Origin: Flavobacteriaceae bacterium
Lineage (GTDB): Bacteria > Bacteroidota > Bacteroidia > Flavobacteriales > Flavobacteriaceae
Direction of reading: 5' to 3'
Assembly (NCBI GenBank): GCA_013001285.1
Contig: JABDMU010000051.1
Span: forward strand, 1 to 44,316
DNA length: 44,316 nt
Positions within the stretch are counted from its first letter, which is position 1. Each line of letters opens with the position of its first letter. The translations under genes were made by a program, and so were the position numbers. Shown in pieces: positions 25,067 to 32,916 of the stretch. Below the pieces are notes generated by a model that was not told the origin of the DNA, ran no database searches, and saw only the letters and a list, made by a program, of their open reading frames with translations.

Positions 25067-25600
25067 TCAATTTAAAGCATTCTTAAATGTTTTAATTGCT
25101 TCCTTTAATTCAGATTCAAGCGCATCATCTTCGATGCCTGTTTTTGAAAAGTTCTTATTAAATGAAGGTAGTGAAAAATCGGCTACAATATTACCGCCCA
25201 TATAGGGAAAACGATTTTTTGCAATTTCTAAAACTGAAGCTCCTCCTCTACCGCCAGGTGAAGTTGCCATGAGCAACATGGGTTTTTCACTCCATAGTTT
25301 GCCATCTATTCTAGACATCCAATCGAAAATATTCTTAAAAGCTGTTGAATAGGCGCCGTTGTGCTCAGCTAATGACAATACTATACCGTCTGCAGCTTTG
25401 ATCAAATTTAAAAATTCGTTGGCATTATCAGGAATGCCTTGTTCATTTTCTAAGTCTATGCCATACAAGGGTAATTTGAAATCATTAAGATCTAAAATTT
25501 TAACATGTACATCATCAACCATACTTGCCGCATACATTGCCAATTGTTTATTAATTGAAGTTTTACTATTACTACCTCCAAAAGCTATTATTGTTTTCAT
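25067..25600 (-). CDS. NAD(P)H-dependent FMN reductase-like flavoprotein
   Basis: The protein has 177 residues, the flavodoxin-like fold of the NADPH-dependent FMN reductase family (PF03358). Marks are the phosphate-binding loop GGSNSKTSINKQLA at the N-terminus, the central VLSLAEHNGAYSTAFKNIFDWMSR (flavin-contacting segment), and MATSPGGRGGASVLE. Relatives reduce quinones, azo compounds or chromate. It is the first gene of an operon with the YjdI-CDGSH protein and MarR. The predicted -33 promoter element overlaps an inverted repeat, consistent with repression by MarR and induction by electrophiles or quinones. Confidence 0.92.
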   Translation of the reverse strand: MKTIIAFGGSNSKTSINKQLAMYAASMVDDVHVKILDLNDFKLPLYGIDLENEQGIPDNANEFLNLIKAADGIVLSLAEHNGAYSTAFKNIFDWMSRIDGKLWSEKPMLLMATSPGGRGGASVLEIAKNRFPYMGGNIVADFSLPSFNKNFSKTGIEDDALESELKEAIKTFKNALN

Positions 25601-25617
25601 ATGCTTTATTTAGAAAG

Positions 25618-25648
25618 TAAAGATACAATATTAAAATATATATTCCAA
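25618..25648 (-). promoter_or_regulatory. Predicted promoter of the reductase-CDGSH-marR operon
   Basis: Read on the minus strand, a TTG (25648-25646) lies 20 bases before TATCTTTA (25625-25618), a 7-of-8 match to TAnnTTTG. The -33 TTG is inside the operator inverted repeat at 25638-25657. Confidence 0.5.
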
Positions 25649-25657
25649 GGAATATAT
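25638..25657. promoter_or_regulatory. Inverted repeat ATATATTCC-aa-GGAATATAT, predicted MarR operator
   Basis: Nine-base perfect arms with a 2-base spacer lie 38 bases upstream of the reductase start. The repeat overlaps the predicted -33 element, the position expected for a repressor. Confidence 0.6.
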
Positions 25658-25680
25658 TTCCTAGTAATATAATTATAGTA

Positions 25681-25713
25681 TTGCAAACTCTATTATTAAA
25701 ATCTATACTTTTG
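25681..25713 (+). promoter_or_regulatory. Predicted promoter of the acyl-CoA carboxylase gene
   Basis: TTG at 25681-25683 is followed, 22 bases later, by TACTTTTG (25706-25713), an exact TAnnTTTG. The start codon is 26 bases downstream. Confidence 0.6.
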
Positions 25714-25738
25714 TACTTTAGCTCACAAACTACATTTA

Positions 25739-27367
25739 ATGGATATAAAGTTTAACAAGAACGAAGATCATAACAAACTTTTACTTTCAGAACTGCATAA
25801 GCGATTTGCCAAAGTTAAGTTAGGTGGTGGTCAAAAACGTATTGAAAAGCATCATGCAAAGGGCAAATTAACCGCACGAGAACGTATTGATTATTTGCTT
25901 GATTCAAAGAAGGAGTCCATTGAAATTGGTGGTTTTGCTGGTGATCAGATGTATGAAGAACACGGTGGCTGCCCATCAGCTGGTGTGGTTGTAAAAATTG
26001 GTTATGTAAAAGGCAAACAATGTATTGTCGTTGCAAATGATGCCACTGTAAAAGCTGGTGCTTGGTTTCCCATTACCGCAAAGAAAAATTTAAGAGCACA
26101 AGAGATCTCTATTGAAAACCGACTACCGATCATTTACCTTGTTGATAGCGCAGGTGTGTATCTCCCACTCCAGGACGACATATTTCCTGATAAAGAACAT
26201 TTCGGTCGCATATTCAGAAACAACGCTGTCATGAGTTCTATGGGAATTACACAAATTTCTGCCGTGATGGGCAGCTGCGTTGCAGGTGGTGCCTATCTTC
26301 CTATTATGAGCGATGAAGCTTTAATAGTTGATAAAACCGGAAGCATCTTTTTAGCAGGTAGCTATTTGGTAAAAGCAGCAATTGGAGAAAGCATAGATAA
26401 TGAAACTTTAGGAGGTGCTACGACGCATTGCGAAATTTCGGGAGTGACCGATTATAAAGCAAAAGATGATAAGGACGCTCTTGATACTATAAAGAATATA
26501 GTTGATAAAATTGGTGATTATGACAAGGCTGGATTTAATCGTTTAAAAGCAGTTAAGCCGAAGGAAAACCCTGAGGATCTTTATGGATTAATACCAAGAT
26601 CACGTGCGGAACAATATGACATGTATGAAGTCATAAAGCGTCTTGTCGATAACTCGGAATACGATGAATATAAGGCAGGGTTTGGAAAAACCATTATCAC
26701 TGCTTATGCCCGAATCGATGGATGGGCTGTGGGCATTGTGGCGAATCAGCGAAAAATAGTAAAAACGACAAAGGGTGAAATGCAATTTGGTGGTGTCATC
26801 TATTCAGATTCTGCAGACAAGGCCACGCGCTTTATTGCCAATTGCAATCAGAAGAAAATTCCATTGCTCTTTTTACAGGATGTTTCTGGCTTTATGGTAG
26901 GCAGTAAAAGTGAGCATGGAGGTATTATAAAGGATGGTGCCAAAATGGTAAATGCTGTAAGTAATAGTGTGGTTCCGAAATTCACAATTATCATTGGGAA
27001 TAGCTATGGTGCAGGAAACTACGCTATGTGTGGCAAGGCCTATGATCCACGATTGATCTGTGCATGGCCAAGTGCTGAGCTAGCGGTCATGAGTGGAAAT
27101 TCTGCAGCCAAGGTGTTGTTACAAATAGAAAAAGCATCGTTAGAAAAAGCTGGAGAAAAAATCACTAAAGCTAAAGAAGACGAGTTATTCAACAAGATCA
27201 AGTCACGTTATGACGATCAAGTCTCACCGTATTACGCTGCTGCCCGATTATGGACCGATGCAATCATCGATCCCTTAGATACGAGAAAATGGATCTCTAT
27301 GGGCATAGAAGCTGCTAACCATGCGCCAATTGAAAAGCCATTTAACTTAGGTGTTATTCAAGTTTAA
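25739..27367 (+). CDS. Acyl-CoA carboxylase beta (carboxyltransferase) subunit, methylcrotonyl-CoA type
   Basis: The protein has 542 residues, the size of MCC/PCC beta subunits. It transfers carboxyl from carboxybiotin to an acyl-CoA. The N-terminal half contains HAKGKLTARERIDYLLD, VVANDATVKAGAWFPITAKK and VDSAGVYLPLQDDIFPDKEHFG, with the oxyanion region SAVMGSCVAGGAYLPIMSDE. The C-terminal half contains LFLQDVSGFMVGSKSEHGGIIKDGAKM, NSYGAGNYAMCGKAYDPRL and WPSAELAVMSG. The DDIFPDKEHFGRIFRNNA and AMCGKAY segments favour methylcrotonyl-CoA (leucine breakdown) over propionyl-CoA carboxylase. No biotin carboxylase/biotin carrier alpha subunit or isovaleryl-CoA dehydrogenase gene is adjacent. Its stop overlaps the stop of the convergent gene by four bases. 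Confidence 0.92.
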   Translation: MDIKFNKNEDHNKLLLSELHKRFAKVKLGGGQKRIEKHHAKGKLTARERIDYLLDSKKESIEIGGFAGDQMYEEHGGCPSAGVVVKIGYVKGKQCIVVANDATVKAGAWFPITAKKNLRAQEISIENRLPIIYLVDSAGVYLPLQDDIFPDKEHFGRIFRNNAVMSSMGITQISAVMGSCVAGGAYLPIMSDEALIVDKTGSIFLAGSYLVKAAIGESIDNETLGGATTHCEISGVTDYKAKDDKDALDTIKNIVDKIGDYDKAGFNRLKAVKPKENPEDLYGLIPRSRAEQYDMYEVIKRLVDNSEYDEYKAGFGKTIITAYARIDGWAVGIVANQRKIVKTTKGEMQFGGVIYSDSADKATRFIANCNQKKIPLLFLQDVSGFMVGSKSEHGGIIKDGAKMVNAVSNSVVPKFTIIIGNSYGAGNYAMCGKAYDPRLICAWPSAELAVMSGNSAAKVLLQIEKASLEKAGEKITKAKEDELFNKIKSRYDDQVSPYYAAARLWTDAIIDPLDTRKWISMGIEAANHAPIEKPFNLGVIQV

Positions 27368-29556
27368 TTAAGCACCAATTTCGTTACGGTTTGTTCTATA
27401 TCTTTTTCGTCTAATCGAATCACTTTTATAGATCTTGTCTCATTGGAAGATCCAAAGTTATTATAGGTCGTGATCTTTATAAAAGTTGGATTTTTGTCGT
27501 TTGACGTTTTACCGTAATACTTCATATTAAATTTCCATTCTCCCAAATCAGCCTCTGTGAGATAAAATTCTTCAAGCCCATAACCTTGCTGATGTTGCTG
27601 CAGAATACGCTGAGAATTTTCTGATTGAGTATGTGACCAGGTAAAAAAGCGATTCTGAGGATTGATAATGTTCAAATCGAATTCGGCATCAAGATCATTC
27701 CATTCAAATACAATTCTAGATTTATATTTAATTGGGCGCATAAATTTTTGATCTGTTCCAACAGTATTTAACTCCGACCCATGCTGGGCGATCAAGTTTT
27801 TTGTTTCGTTGAAGATCGTTTTATAAATCCCACTAAAATCGGCGTTTCCAACATTACTCTTTTTTTCCATCCTGTTGAAGAGATCTAAGGCTTTCTGGTA
27901 TTGACCAGCATAGTGATAGGCAAGTGCAAGATCACGATACGACTGAGACATTTTTGGCTGAAGCTCAAGAACACGCTCTAAAGTTAAGACCGCATCTTCA
28001 AAATTGGAAGATTCTTGTTGCTTGTAAGCCATTGCCTTAAGCACTTTGGGATCATTGAATGAAATTTCATAAATATTAGACAAGATCCGTTCAGAAAGTA
28101 TTGGATTATTCCATCCTTTAAAATATTCATAGGCATCTAAATAAAATATTGGCGAGTCACCATGGTCTTTTCTTAAACTTAGGTAAGTATCAAAAGCGTC
28201 TTCTATAGTTTGTGATTTAGTCAGCTCTTGAATGTATTGTACATTTGGTAATTTACTCATTATTTCAGCATTTCCAGAATAGGTAGCTGTAGTTCCTAGC
28301 GGTATTGCTTCAGCGTCACTTACACCTTCAGATATTTTCGCATTTTTTGTCGTGATCAAAAGCACGCCATTTCTACCAAGGGTTCCATATTTATTGGTTG
28401 CAGCCAATCCTTTTAAATAAGTGATACTTTCAATAAGGTCAGGATTCATTGTACTAACCGCACGACTTCGAAAACCTCCGAATTCTGAATTTGATTGTTC
28501 TTGGGGAACACCATCGACAACAACCAATCCATTTTGATTTAAAAGAATGGTCATATTTCTACCACGGCCCAAGAATTGACTCAGGTCAATATCATCTATG
28601 GCTGTATCATTCGGTAAGAATAAATTCGAAAATTGTCCTTTTACTGCTTGTTGCACGTCGGTATCCAAGGCCGAAATCTCATCAGCACTAATTGACTCTA
28701 CGGCGTATCCAATGCTCCGTTCGCTAGTTGTGGTATTTCCGGTATTTACAAATTCCTCTTTTTCTGCTTCGGCTGTAAGTACAACTTCATCAAGGTTTTC
28801 TTTGATATCGGCCATCGAAATATTGATAATGTCTGCCTTACTCACTCTAACGCTCACCGTTTTTTTTCCGAGATAAGAAAAGATCAAGACATCACCTTCA
28901 TCGGCTTTTATTTTATACTTCCCTTGGGGATCAGAGGCTGTTCCATTGTTAGACGACTGGTTGACAATGCTGACGTTGGCCAATTTTCCTTCAAACCCAG
29001 ATATCGTACCTGCAATAAAGCCGTCATCTCTATTTGTAACCAATTCTTCTTTCTTTTCCTCTCCTTGAATTCCAAAATCATTTGAGAGATAGACAAATCG
29101 ACCAGAACTCAAATCAGAAACCAATTTTAACTGTTTGGTATTGGTTTGATCTAAAGAGGAGACAATATGAATAGGTTTGGTTGTTGGCGGATTTAATTGG
29201 TCAAGATTTTGAACACCATCCGTAAATAATAAAAATTCATCGGCGTCATCCTTGAATAATTGTGCATAGGAACTTGCGCCATCATAAACCGTTTGCTGTA
29301 ATTCGGTTTTAAGATCAGTCCATTGACTGCCACGAACCTTATATATTTCTTTCAATAGAATTTCATTACTAAAAACGTACAAAATAACATTCGCTTCTGT
29401 GTGTTTTTTAAAGTAATTGTCTAAGAATTTCAATTCCCGATCAAGATTCCGGTCTTTCATGGAATATGAAGCATCCCAATAAACAGCGACATTTTTTTGT
29501 GCAAATATGGTCTGAGATGCCAGACATATCAATAACAATATGATTAGCTTTTTCAT
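27364..29556 (-). CDS. Secreted vWA / carboxypeptidase-regulatory-like / TonB-plug / TPR / DUF2135-like fusion protein
   Basis: The protein has 730 residues. A signal peptide (1-20) precedes a vWA-like domain (about 22-170) with a MIDAS-type DASYS (D28, S30, S32) and FTDGVQ. A carboxypeptidase-regulatory-like sandwich follows (about 178-250; GTISGFEGKLANVSI, DPQGKYKIKADEGD). A TonB plug-like segment occupies about 280-405 (ADEISALDTDVQQAVKGQ, MTILLNQNGLVVVDGVP, IESITYLKGLAATNKYGTLG, NGVLLITTK). TPR-like helices span about 505-565 (FEDAVLTLERVLELQP, GQYQKALDLFNRME). The C-terminal beta domain (about 612-710; VFEWNDLDAEFDLNIINP, YGLEEFYL) resembles DUF2135/YfaP. There is no barrel, so despite the plug it is not a receptor. 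It may be a surface or periplasmic protein-interaction platform; the function is unknown. Confidence 0.82.
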   Translation of the reverse strand: MKKLIILLLICLASQTIFAQKNVAVYWDASYSMKDRNLDRELKFLDNYFKKHTEANVILYVFSNEILLKEIYKVRGSQWTDLKTELQQTVYDGASSYAQLFKDDADEFLLFTDGVQNLDQLNPPTTKPIHIVSSLDQTNTKQLKLVSDLSSGRFVYLSNDFGIQGEEKKEELVTNRDDGFIAGTISGFEGKLANVSIVNQSSNNGTASDPQGKYKIKADEGDVLIFSYLGKKTVSVRVSKADIINISMADIKENLDEVVLTAEAEKEEFVNTGNTTTSERSIGYAVESISADEISALDTDVQQAVKGQFSNLFLPNDTAIDDIDLSQFLGRGRNMTILLNQNGLVVVDGVPQEQSNSEFGGFRSRAVSTMNPDLIESITYLKGLAATNKYGTLGRNGVLLITTKNAKISEGVSDAEAIPLGTTATYSGNAEIMSKLPNVQYIQELTKSQTIEDAFDTYLSLRKDHGDSPIFYLDAYEYFKGWNNPILSERILSNIYEISFNDPKVLKAMAYKQQESSNFEDAVLTLERVLELQPKMSQSYRDLALAYHYAGQYQKALDLFNRMEKKSNVGNADFSGIYKTIFNETKNLIAQHGSELNTVGTDQKFMRPIKYKSRIVFEWNDLDAEFDLNIINPQNRFFTWSHTQSENSQRILQQHQQGYGLEEFYLTEADLGEWKFNMKYYGKTSNDKNPTFIKITTYNNFGSSNETRSIKVIRLDEKDIEQTVTKLVLN

Positions 29557-29698
29557 AAATTTAATTTTTCTTCTGACTTCAATTTACGAAAATAATCAGT
29601 TACTAAATCTAAAAAGAATGCTAAATAATAACTGAGATCAGGCAGAAATAAACGATCTCAATAGTGGTGATTTGCAAAGTGCTAGGACAAAAATTGAC

Positions 29699-30172
29699 TT
29701 ATTTGGTATCCGTTTTTTTCTTTTTTTTCTTGCGCTTCTTTTTCTTTTCCTTGCGGTCCTCAGGTGTTTCTGAAAAGTCCATCACCTTATACTGGTTAAT
29801 TTGTTCGACTGTGAAAATAGAAGTCAATTCTTCGAAGAATAAATTATTTCGATCTATGATCTTTTTCCTTCTGACTTCGCGTGTGTTTCTCTTATCGCTC
29901 AAAATCGCATTCTCATCTTCAAACTTCTTTTTCAGCATTCCTTTTAAGATTTGCTGCTGAAAATCATCAATAGCGAATTCTTCAATACACTTTTCTACGA
30001 TACGATTGGTTTCTTCTTCCACATCTTTTAATTCAATATATGTAGAACTCGAATACTTTGGAGGTGGAATATAACCACGTTGTCCTCGCTGAACTCTATC
30101 GGCTTGTTGTGCTATACCCAATTGAGTTGAAGCGATTAATATCAATACGAAAAATACTATATTTTTAGGCAT
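29699..30172 (-). CDS. Small secreted protein with lysine-rich tail, hypothetical
   Basis: The protein has 157 residues. A signal peptide (MPKNIVFFVLILIASTQLGIAQQ) precedes a basic linker (RVQRGQRGYIPPPK). A helical domain of about 90 residues follows (ELKDVEEETNRIVEKCIEEF, FQQQILKGMLKKKFEDE, EELTSIFTVEQINQY), then an extremely basic C-terminus (about 16 Lys/Arg in the last 20 residues). The helical part faintly resembles Spy/CpxP-like periplasmic proteins, where LTPEQ-type motifs occur (here FTVEQINQYK), but I do not claim the family. ATG 30172 is preferred because the signal peptide starts there; an ATG eight codons earlier is possible. It lies between a peptidase gene and the vWA fusion gene, all on the minus strand. 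Confidence 0.7.
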   Translation of the reverse strand: MPKNIVFFVLILIASTQLGIAQQADRVQRGQRGYIPPPKYSSSTYIELKDVEEETNRIVEKCIEEFAIDDFQQQILKGMLKKKFEDENAILSDKRNTREVRRKKIIDRNNLFFEELTSIFTVEQINQYKVMDFSETPEDRKEKKKKRKKKKKKTDTK

Positions 30173-30248
30173 GCTTGTAGTTCTTAAAAAATTCAAATAC
30201 TAACTATCAATAGTTGTGCCGCAATTTAACAAAATTGTATGGTCTTCT

Positions 30249-31598
30249 CTAATTTCCTTGATGATCTTTTAAACGTGGAATTGTCAGTAACTTGGTTTGT
30301 CTTCCGTTCACATATCTGAAACCATTTTCACCGAAAAATCCTGCTTCTTCCAGCATCACTCTAATATCACGTTGCCATTCTTTCAAGAAAACAGTTGTAT
30401 TTAATTCAATGGCATAAACGGTGTTGGTATACAATCGATAATCCCCTACTCCTGGCAGTCCCTGTTGGGCATCCCACATCCCAATTGTTGGTCCTGAAGA
30501 ATGTCCGTAACTTCCTAAAGGATGCGTATAAATTGAAGGTTTTAACCCTGCTTCTTTAGCTTCTTTTAATGATTTGAGCAAGATTTCGTTCCCACTAAGT
30601 CCTGCTTCAAAATTAGACGTGAAAATATCTTGTAATTGATTCCCTTTTTTGAGTGCATCAATTAGGAAATCGGGTGGTTTGGTTTCATTAGGTTTAAGAA
30701 CATATGCCAATTCTTGACAATCTGTATTGAGTCGTAAATAGGTGATTCCGAAATCGCAATGTAGTAAATCACCTGGAAGAATGATCATATGATCTGGACG
30801 ATTTGAGAATGAATATAAATGATTACCCATTTGCTCACTGCTGCGCTGCACATCAACACTTGGATGGAACCAGGTTTCTAAACCTAGGTCTGTTACTTTT
30901 TGTCGCATCCACCATTCTACATCTGTCGTCGATGTTATCCCTGGAGTTATCACCTGCTCTGAAAACGCTTCTGCAATGATATCATGTGTGATATCAACAA
31001 GCTGATTATAAATGACCATCTCACGTTCTGTTCGTGTTTCTATCCAACCTATGGCCAAATTCTCAGCCGATCTCACTTTTGTTTTGTATTGTTCAGGAAG
31101 AAAAGTCATGAATTCTTCATAATCTGTTTTATCTATTCCATCAGCAATATTAAAATGTGTTGAATAATTTAGGCCTATTGTATTTGGCTTACGTTCTTCA
31201 ATAATTTCTACAAGCCGCTTCCATTGGTTCGGTTCTTTTTCCTTATCCCAAGCAGAGATGATATTATCTCCAAAGTTATATCGAGCTACAGCAAGCTTTT
31301 CAATTGTATTTTCAGCTTTATTTCTGTAAAAAACAATTATCGTCCTTCTTCGTGCGTTTAACCAGGTTGAAGGCAGCATGGTTTTTAGAACCGGATCTTC
31401 ATTGTATTCTCGAGAGATCAGAATCCACATATCAATTCTAGCCCTATCCATTAATTTTGGTAACATATTATTGAATCTATCGGCGAGAATTTCATCAACA
31501 ATTATGGCTCGCTTTTCTTCGGAAAGAATTTGCTGTGCACTTACATTAGAAGGGCTAAAATAAAGGATAAACGCTGCAATAAATATGGAAACTCTCAT
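30249..31598 (-). CDS. Secreted M24-family metallopeptidase (Xaa-Pro aminopeptidase-like)
   Basis: The protein has 449 residues with a signal peptide (about 1-21, ending NVSAQQ). The creatinase-type N-terminal domain (about 30-190, with DMWILISREYNEDP) is followed by a pita-bread catalytic domain. Candidate dinuclear metal ligands are the two Asp in LHCDFGITYLRLNTDCQE, the His in GSYGHSSGP, and the Glu residues in YAIELNT and VMLEEAGFF. All five ligand positions of the M24 family therefore appear filled, so an active enzyme is likely. M24B members remove N-terminal residues before proline; some M24 proteins have other substrates. The export signal places it in the periplasm or outside. It is followed, 76 bases later, by the small lysine-tailed secreted protein gene. 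Confidence 0.88.
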   Translation of the reverse strand: MRVSIFIAAFILYFSPSNVSAQQILSEEKRAIIVDEILADRFNNMLPKLMDRARIDMWILISREYNEDPVLKTMLPSTWLNARRRTIIVFYRNKAENTIEKLAVARYNFGDNIISAWDKEKEPNQWKRLVEIIEERKPNTIGLNYSTHFNIADGIDKTDYEEFMTFLPEQYKTKVRSAENLAIGWIETRTEREMVIYNQLVDITHDIIAEAFSEQVITPGITSTTDVEWWMRQKVTDLGLETWFHPSVDVQRSSEQMGNHLYSFSNRPDHMIILPGDLLHCDFGITYLRLNTDCQELAYVLKPNETKPPDFLIDALKKGNQLQDIFTSNFEAGLSGNEILLKSLKEAKEAGLKPSIYTHPLGSYGHSSGPTIGMWDAQQGLPGVGDYRLYTNTVYAIELNTTVFLKEWQRDIRVMLEEAGFFGENGFRYVNGRQTKLLTIPRLKDHQGN

Positions 31599-31709
31599 AG
31601 GGTAAAATTTTATCCCGCAATTTAAGAAAATTAATTATTGATATTTTACAATTTATTATCTCGCTAATTTTCAGTATCTTATTAGTGCAAAATTTTAATC
31701 TTGTTTATT

Positions 31710-32132
31710 ATGGGACGCGTCAAAACTTTAAACAAGTGGGCCAATAAGCACAGTTATTATCCTCTTGACATTCTTAGAATTGCCCTTGGTGTCTTCTTAT
31801 TTGTAAAAGGCATACATTTTATGGGTAACACTCAAATTCTTATTGATCTTTTTAAACCTATTCAAAATCTTGCTGGAGGCATGATTGCTATTCATTATGT
31901 AGCACCAGCACATTTGGTAGGCGGCTTGATGATCATTTTCGGATTGTTGACCCGCTGGGCTGTGATATCACAATTACCTATTTTGATAGGAGCAGTAATG
32001 ATTAATTTTATTGGAGAAATGAATACTACTAATTTATTGCTTTCAAGTATAGCTTTACTCCTTTGTGTGTTTTTTATGTTCTACGGTTCTGGAAAACATT
32101 CGGCGGATTATTATCTTAAAATGCAGCAATAA
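31710..32132 (+). CDS. DoxX-family membrane protein
   Basis: The protein has 140 residues and four predicted transmembrane helices (about 18-36, 58-78, 84-103, 108-128), the layout of DoxX. The DoxX start LDILRIALGVFLFVKGIHF and the HLVGGLMIIFGLLTRWAVISQLPILIGAV segment match the family. DoxX proteins are linked to redox-related membrane functions, but this one has no assigned substrate. ATG 31710 (MGRVKTLNKW) is chosen over an in-frame TTG at 31701. It stands alone on the + strand, between minus-strand genes, with its own hairpin downstream. Confidence 0.85.
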   Translation: MGRVKTLNKWANKHSYYPLDILRIALGVFLFVKGIHFMGNTQILIDLFKPIQNLAGGMIAIHYVAPAHLVGGLMIIFGLLTRWAVISQLPILIGAVMINFIGEMNTTNLLLSSIALLLCVFFMFYGSGKHSADYYLKMQQ

Positions 32133-32135
32133 AAA

Positions 32136-32160
32136 AGAGCGTTTATTAACGCTCTAAATT
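32136..32160 (+). terminator. Hairpin after the DoxX gene
   Basis: AGAGCGTT-tatt-AACGCTCT forms an 8-pair stem with an A-rich left side and AAATTTAT on the right. The weak T run suggests moderate termination, possibly in both directions. Confidence 0.6.
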
Positions 32161-32223
32161 TATTATCATCACATTTGACTCATTGGTTATCGGTCAGGTT
32201 GATGCTATCTCCTGTTCCCGAAA

Positions 32224-32829
32224 TTAATCTTTTATCAGGTTTATGATTTCCGGCAATAAGGCTAGTGCCGAGACCAAAAGCGCTCCTTTTTTCTTATTCT
32301 TTTTAGCCTTCGCTTCTTCCTTTTCAATATCAACAACAGTGTTCTCGGCTTTTTTGTTGATTCTAATCATTACTACTAAATTTGCAGCTGATTCGTCATA
32401 ATTTTCTTGAGCTTGTTCATAAGCTAAACTGATCCCATCCTTGTAAAATTGAACTATACTTCCTTTAAGATCGGTTAGGGTATGAAGTATTAATTTTAAC
32501 TCTTTGGCATTTGTTTTCGGCAGTGCCACGCCATTAAATGTACCATAGGTGACCAGTGAAACATGACTGTCTTCACTTAATCGTTCAGAAATTAATTTGA
32601 AGCCTTGTTTTAGCATGACAAGACTCTCACCATCCAATTCATCTGAATTGGCCTGAATTAAAAACGTTATGCTCGTGGCGTCAATGTCTTCGGCTTCAAA
32701 AGTTTCAACGACGAATGAAATAAGGTCGTTGATCTCAACCGATTTAGTTTCAATTTGAAATTCTGTTACCTGTGCTTTACTTGGTACTGTTATAAGTACT
32801 AAAAGTAAAAATGTGATGATTGTTTTCAT
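32224..32829 (-). CDS. Secreted protein with degenerate vWA-like domain, hypothetical
   Basis: The protein has 201 residues. A signal peptide (about 1-19, ending SKAQ) precedes a domain of about 130 residues whose pattern (SITFLIQANSDELDG, LKQGFKLISERLSEDSHVSLVTYG, NLVVMIRI) looks like a von Willebrand A fold. The metal-site DxSxS is not intact (QANSDE). The C-terminus has a lysine-rich stretch (EEAKAKKNKKKG) and a hydrophobic helix (ALLVSALALLPEIINLI). The fold assignment is from pattern only. It follows menE by 87 bases on the same strand; whether it shares the men transcript is unclear. Confidence 0.65.
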   Translation of the reverse strand: MKTIITFLLLVLITVPSKAQVTEFQIETKSVEINDLISFVVETFEAEDIDATSITFLIQANSDELDGESLVMLKQGFKLISERLSEDSHVSLVTYGTFNGVALPKTNAKELKLILHTLTDLKGSIVQFYKDGISLAYEQAQENYDESAANLVVMIRINKKAENTVVDIEKEEAKAKKNKKKGALLVSALALLPEIINLIKD

Positions 32830-32916
32830 TGGATTTAATTTTAAAGTTCGACATAAAGCTATGTCTAATCAATAAACTTTAAAACCAATAATGAGGGAAG
32901 ACCCTTTTTCAATGAG

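Noticed and set aside
32897-32915. AGGG-aaga-CCCT hairpin after menE as a terminator
   Set aside because: The T run follows on the + strand, not on the minus strand on which menE is transcribed, and the stem is only four pairs.
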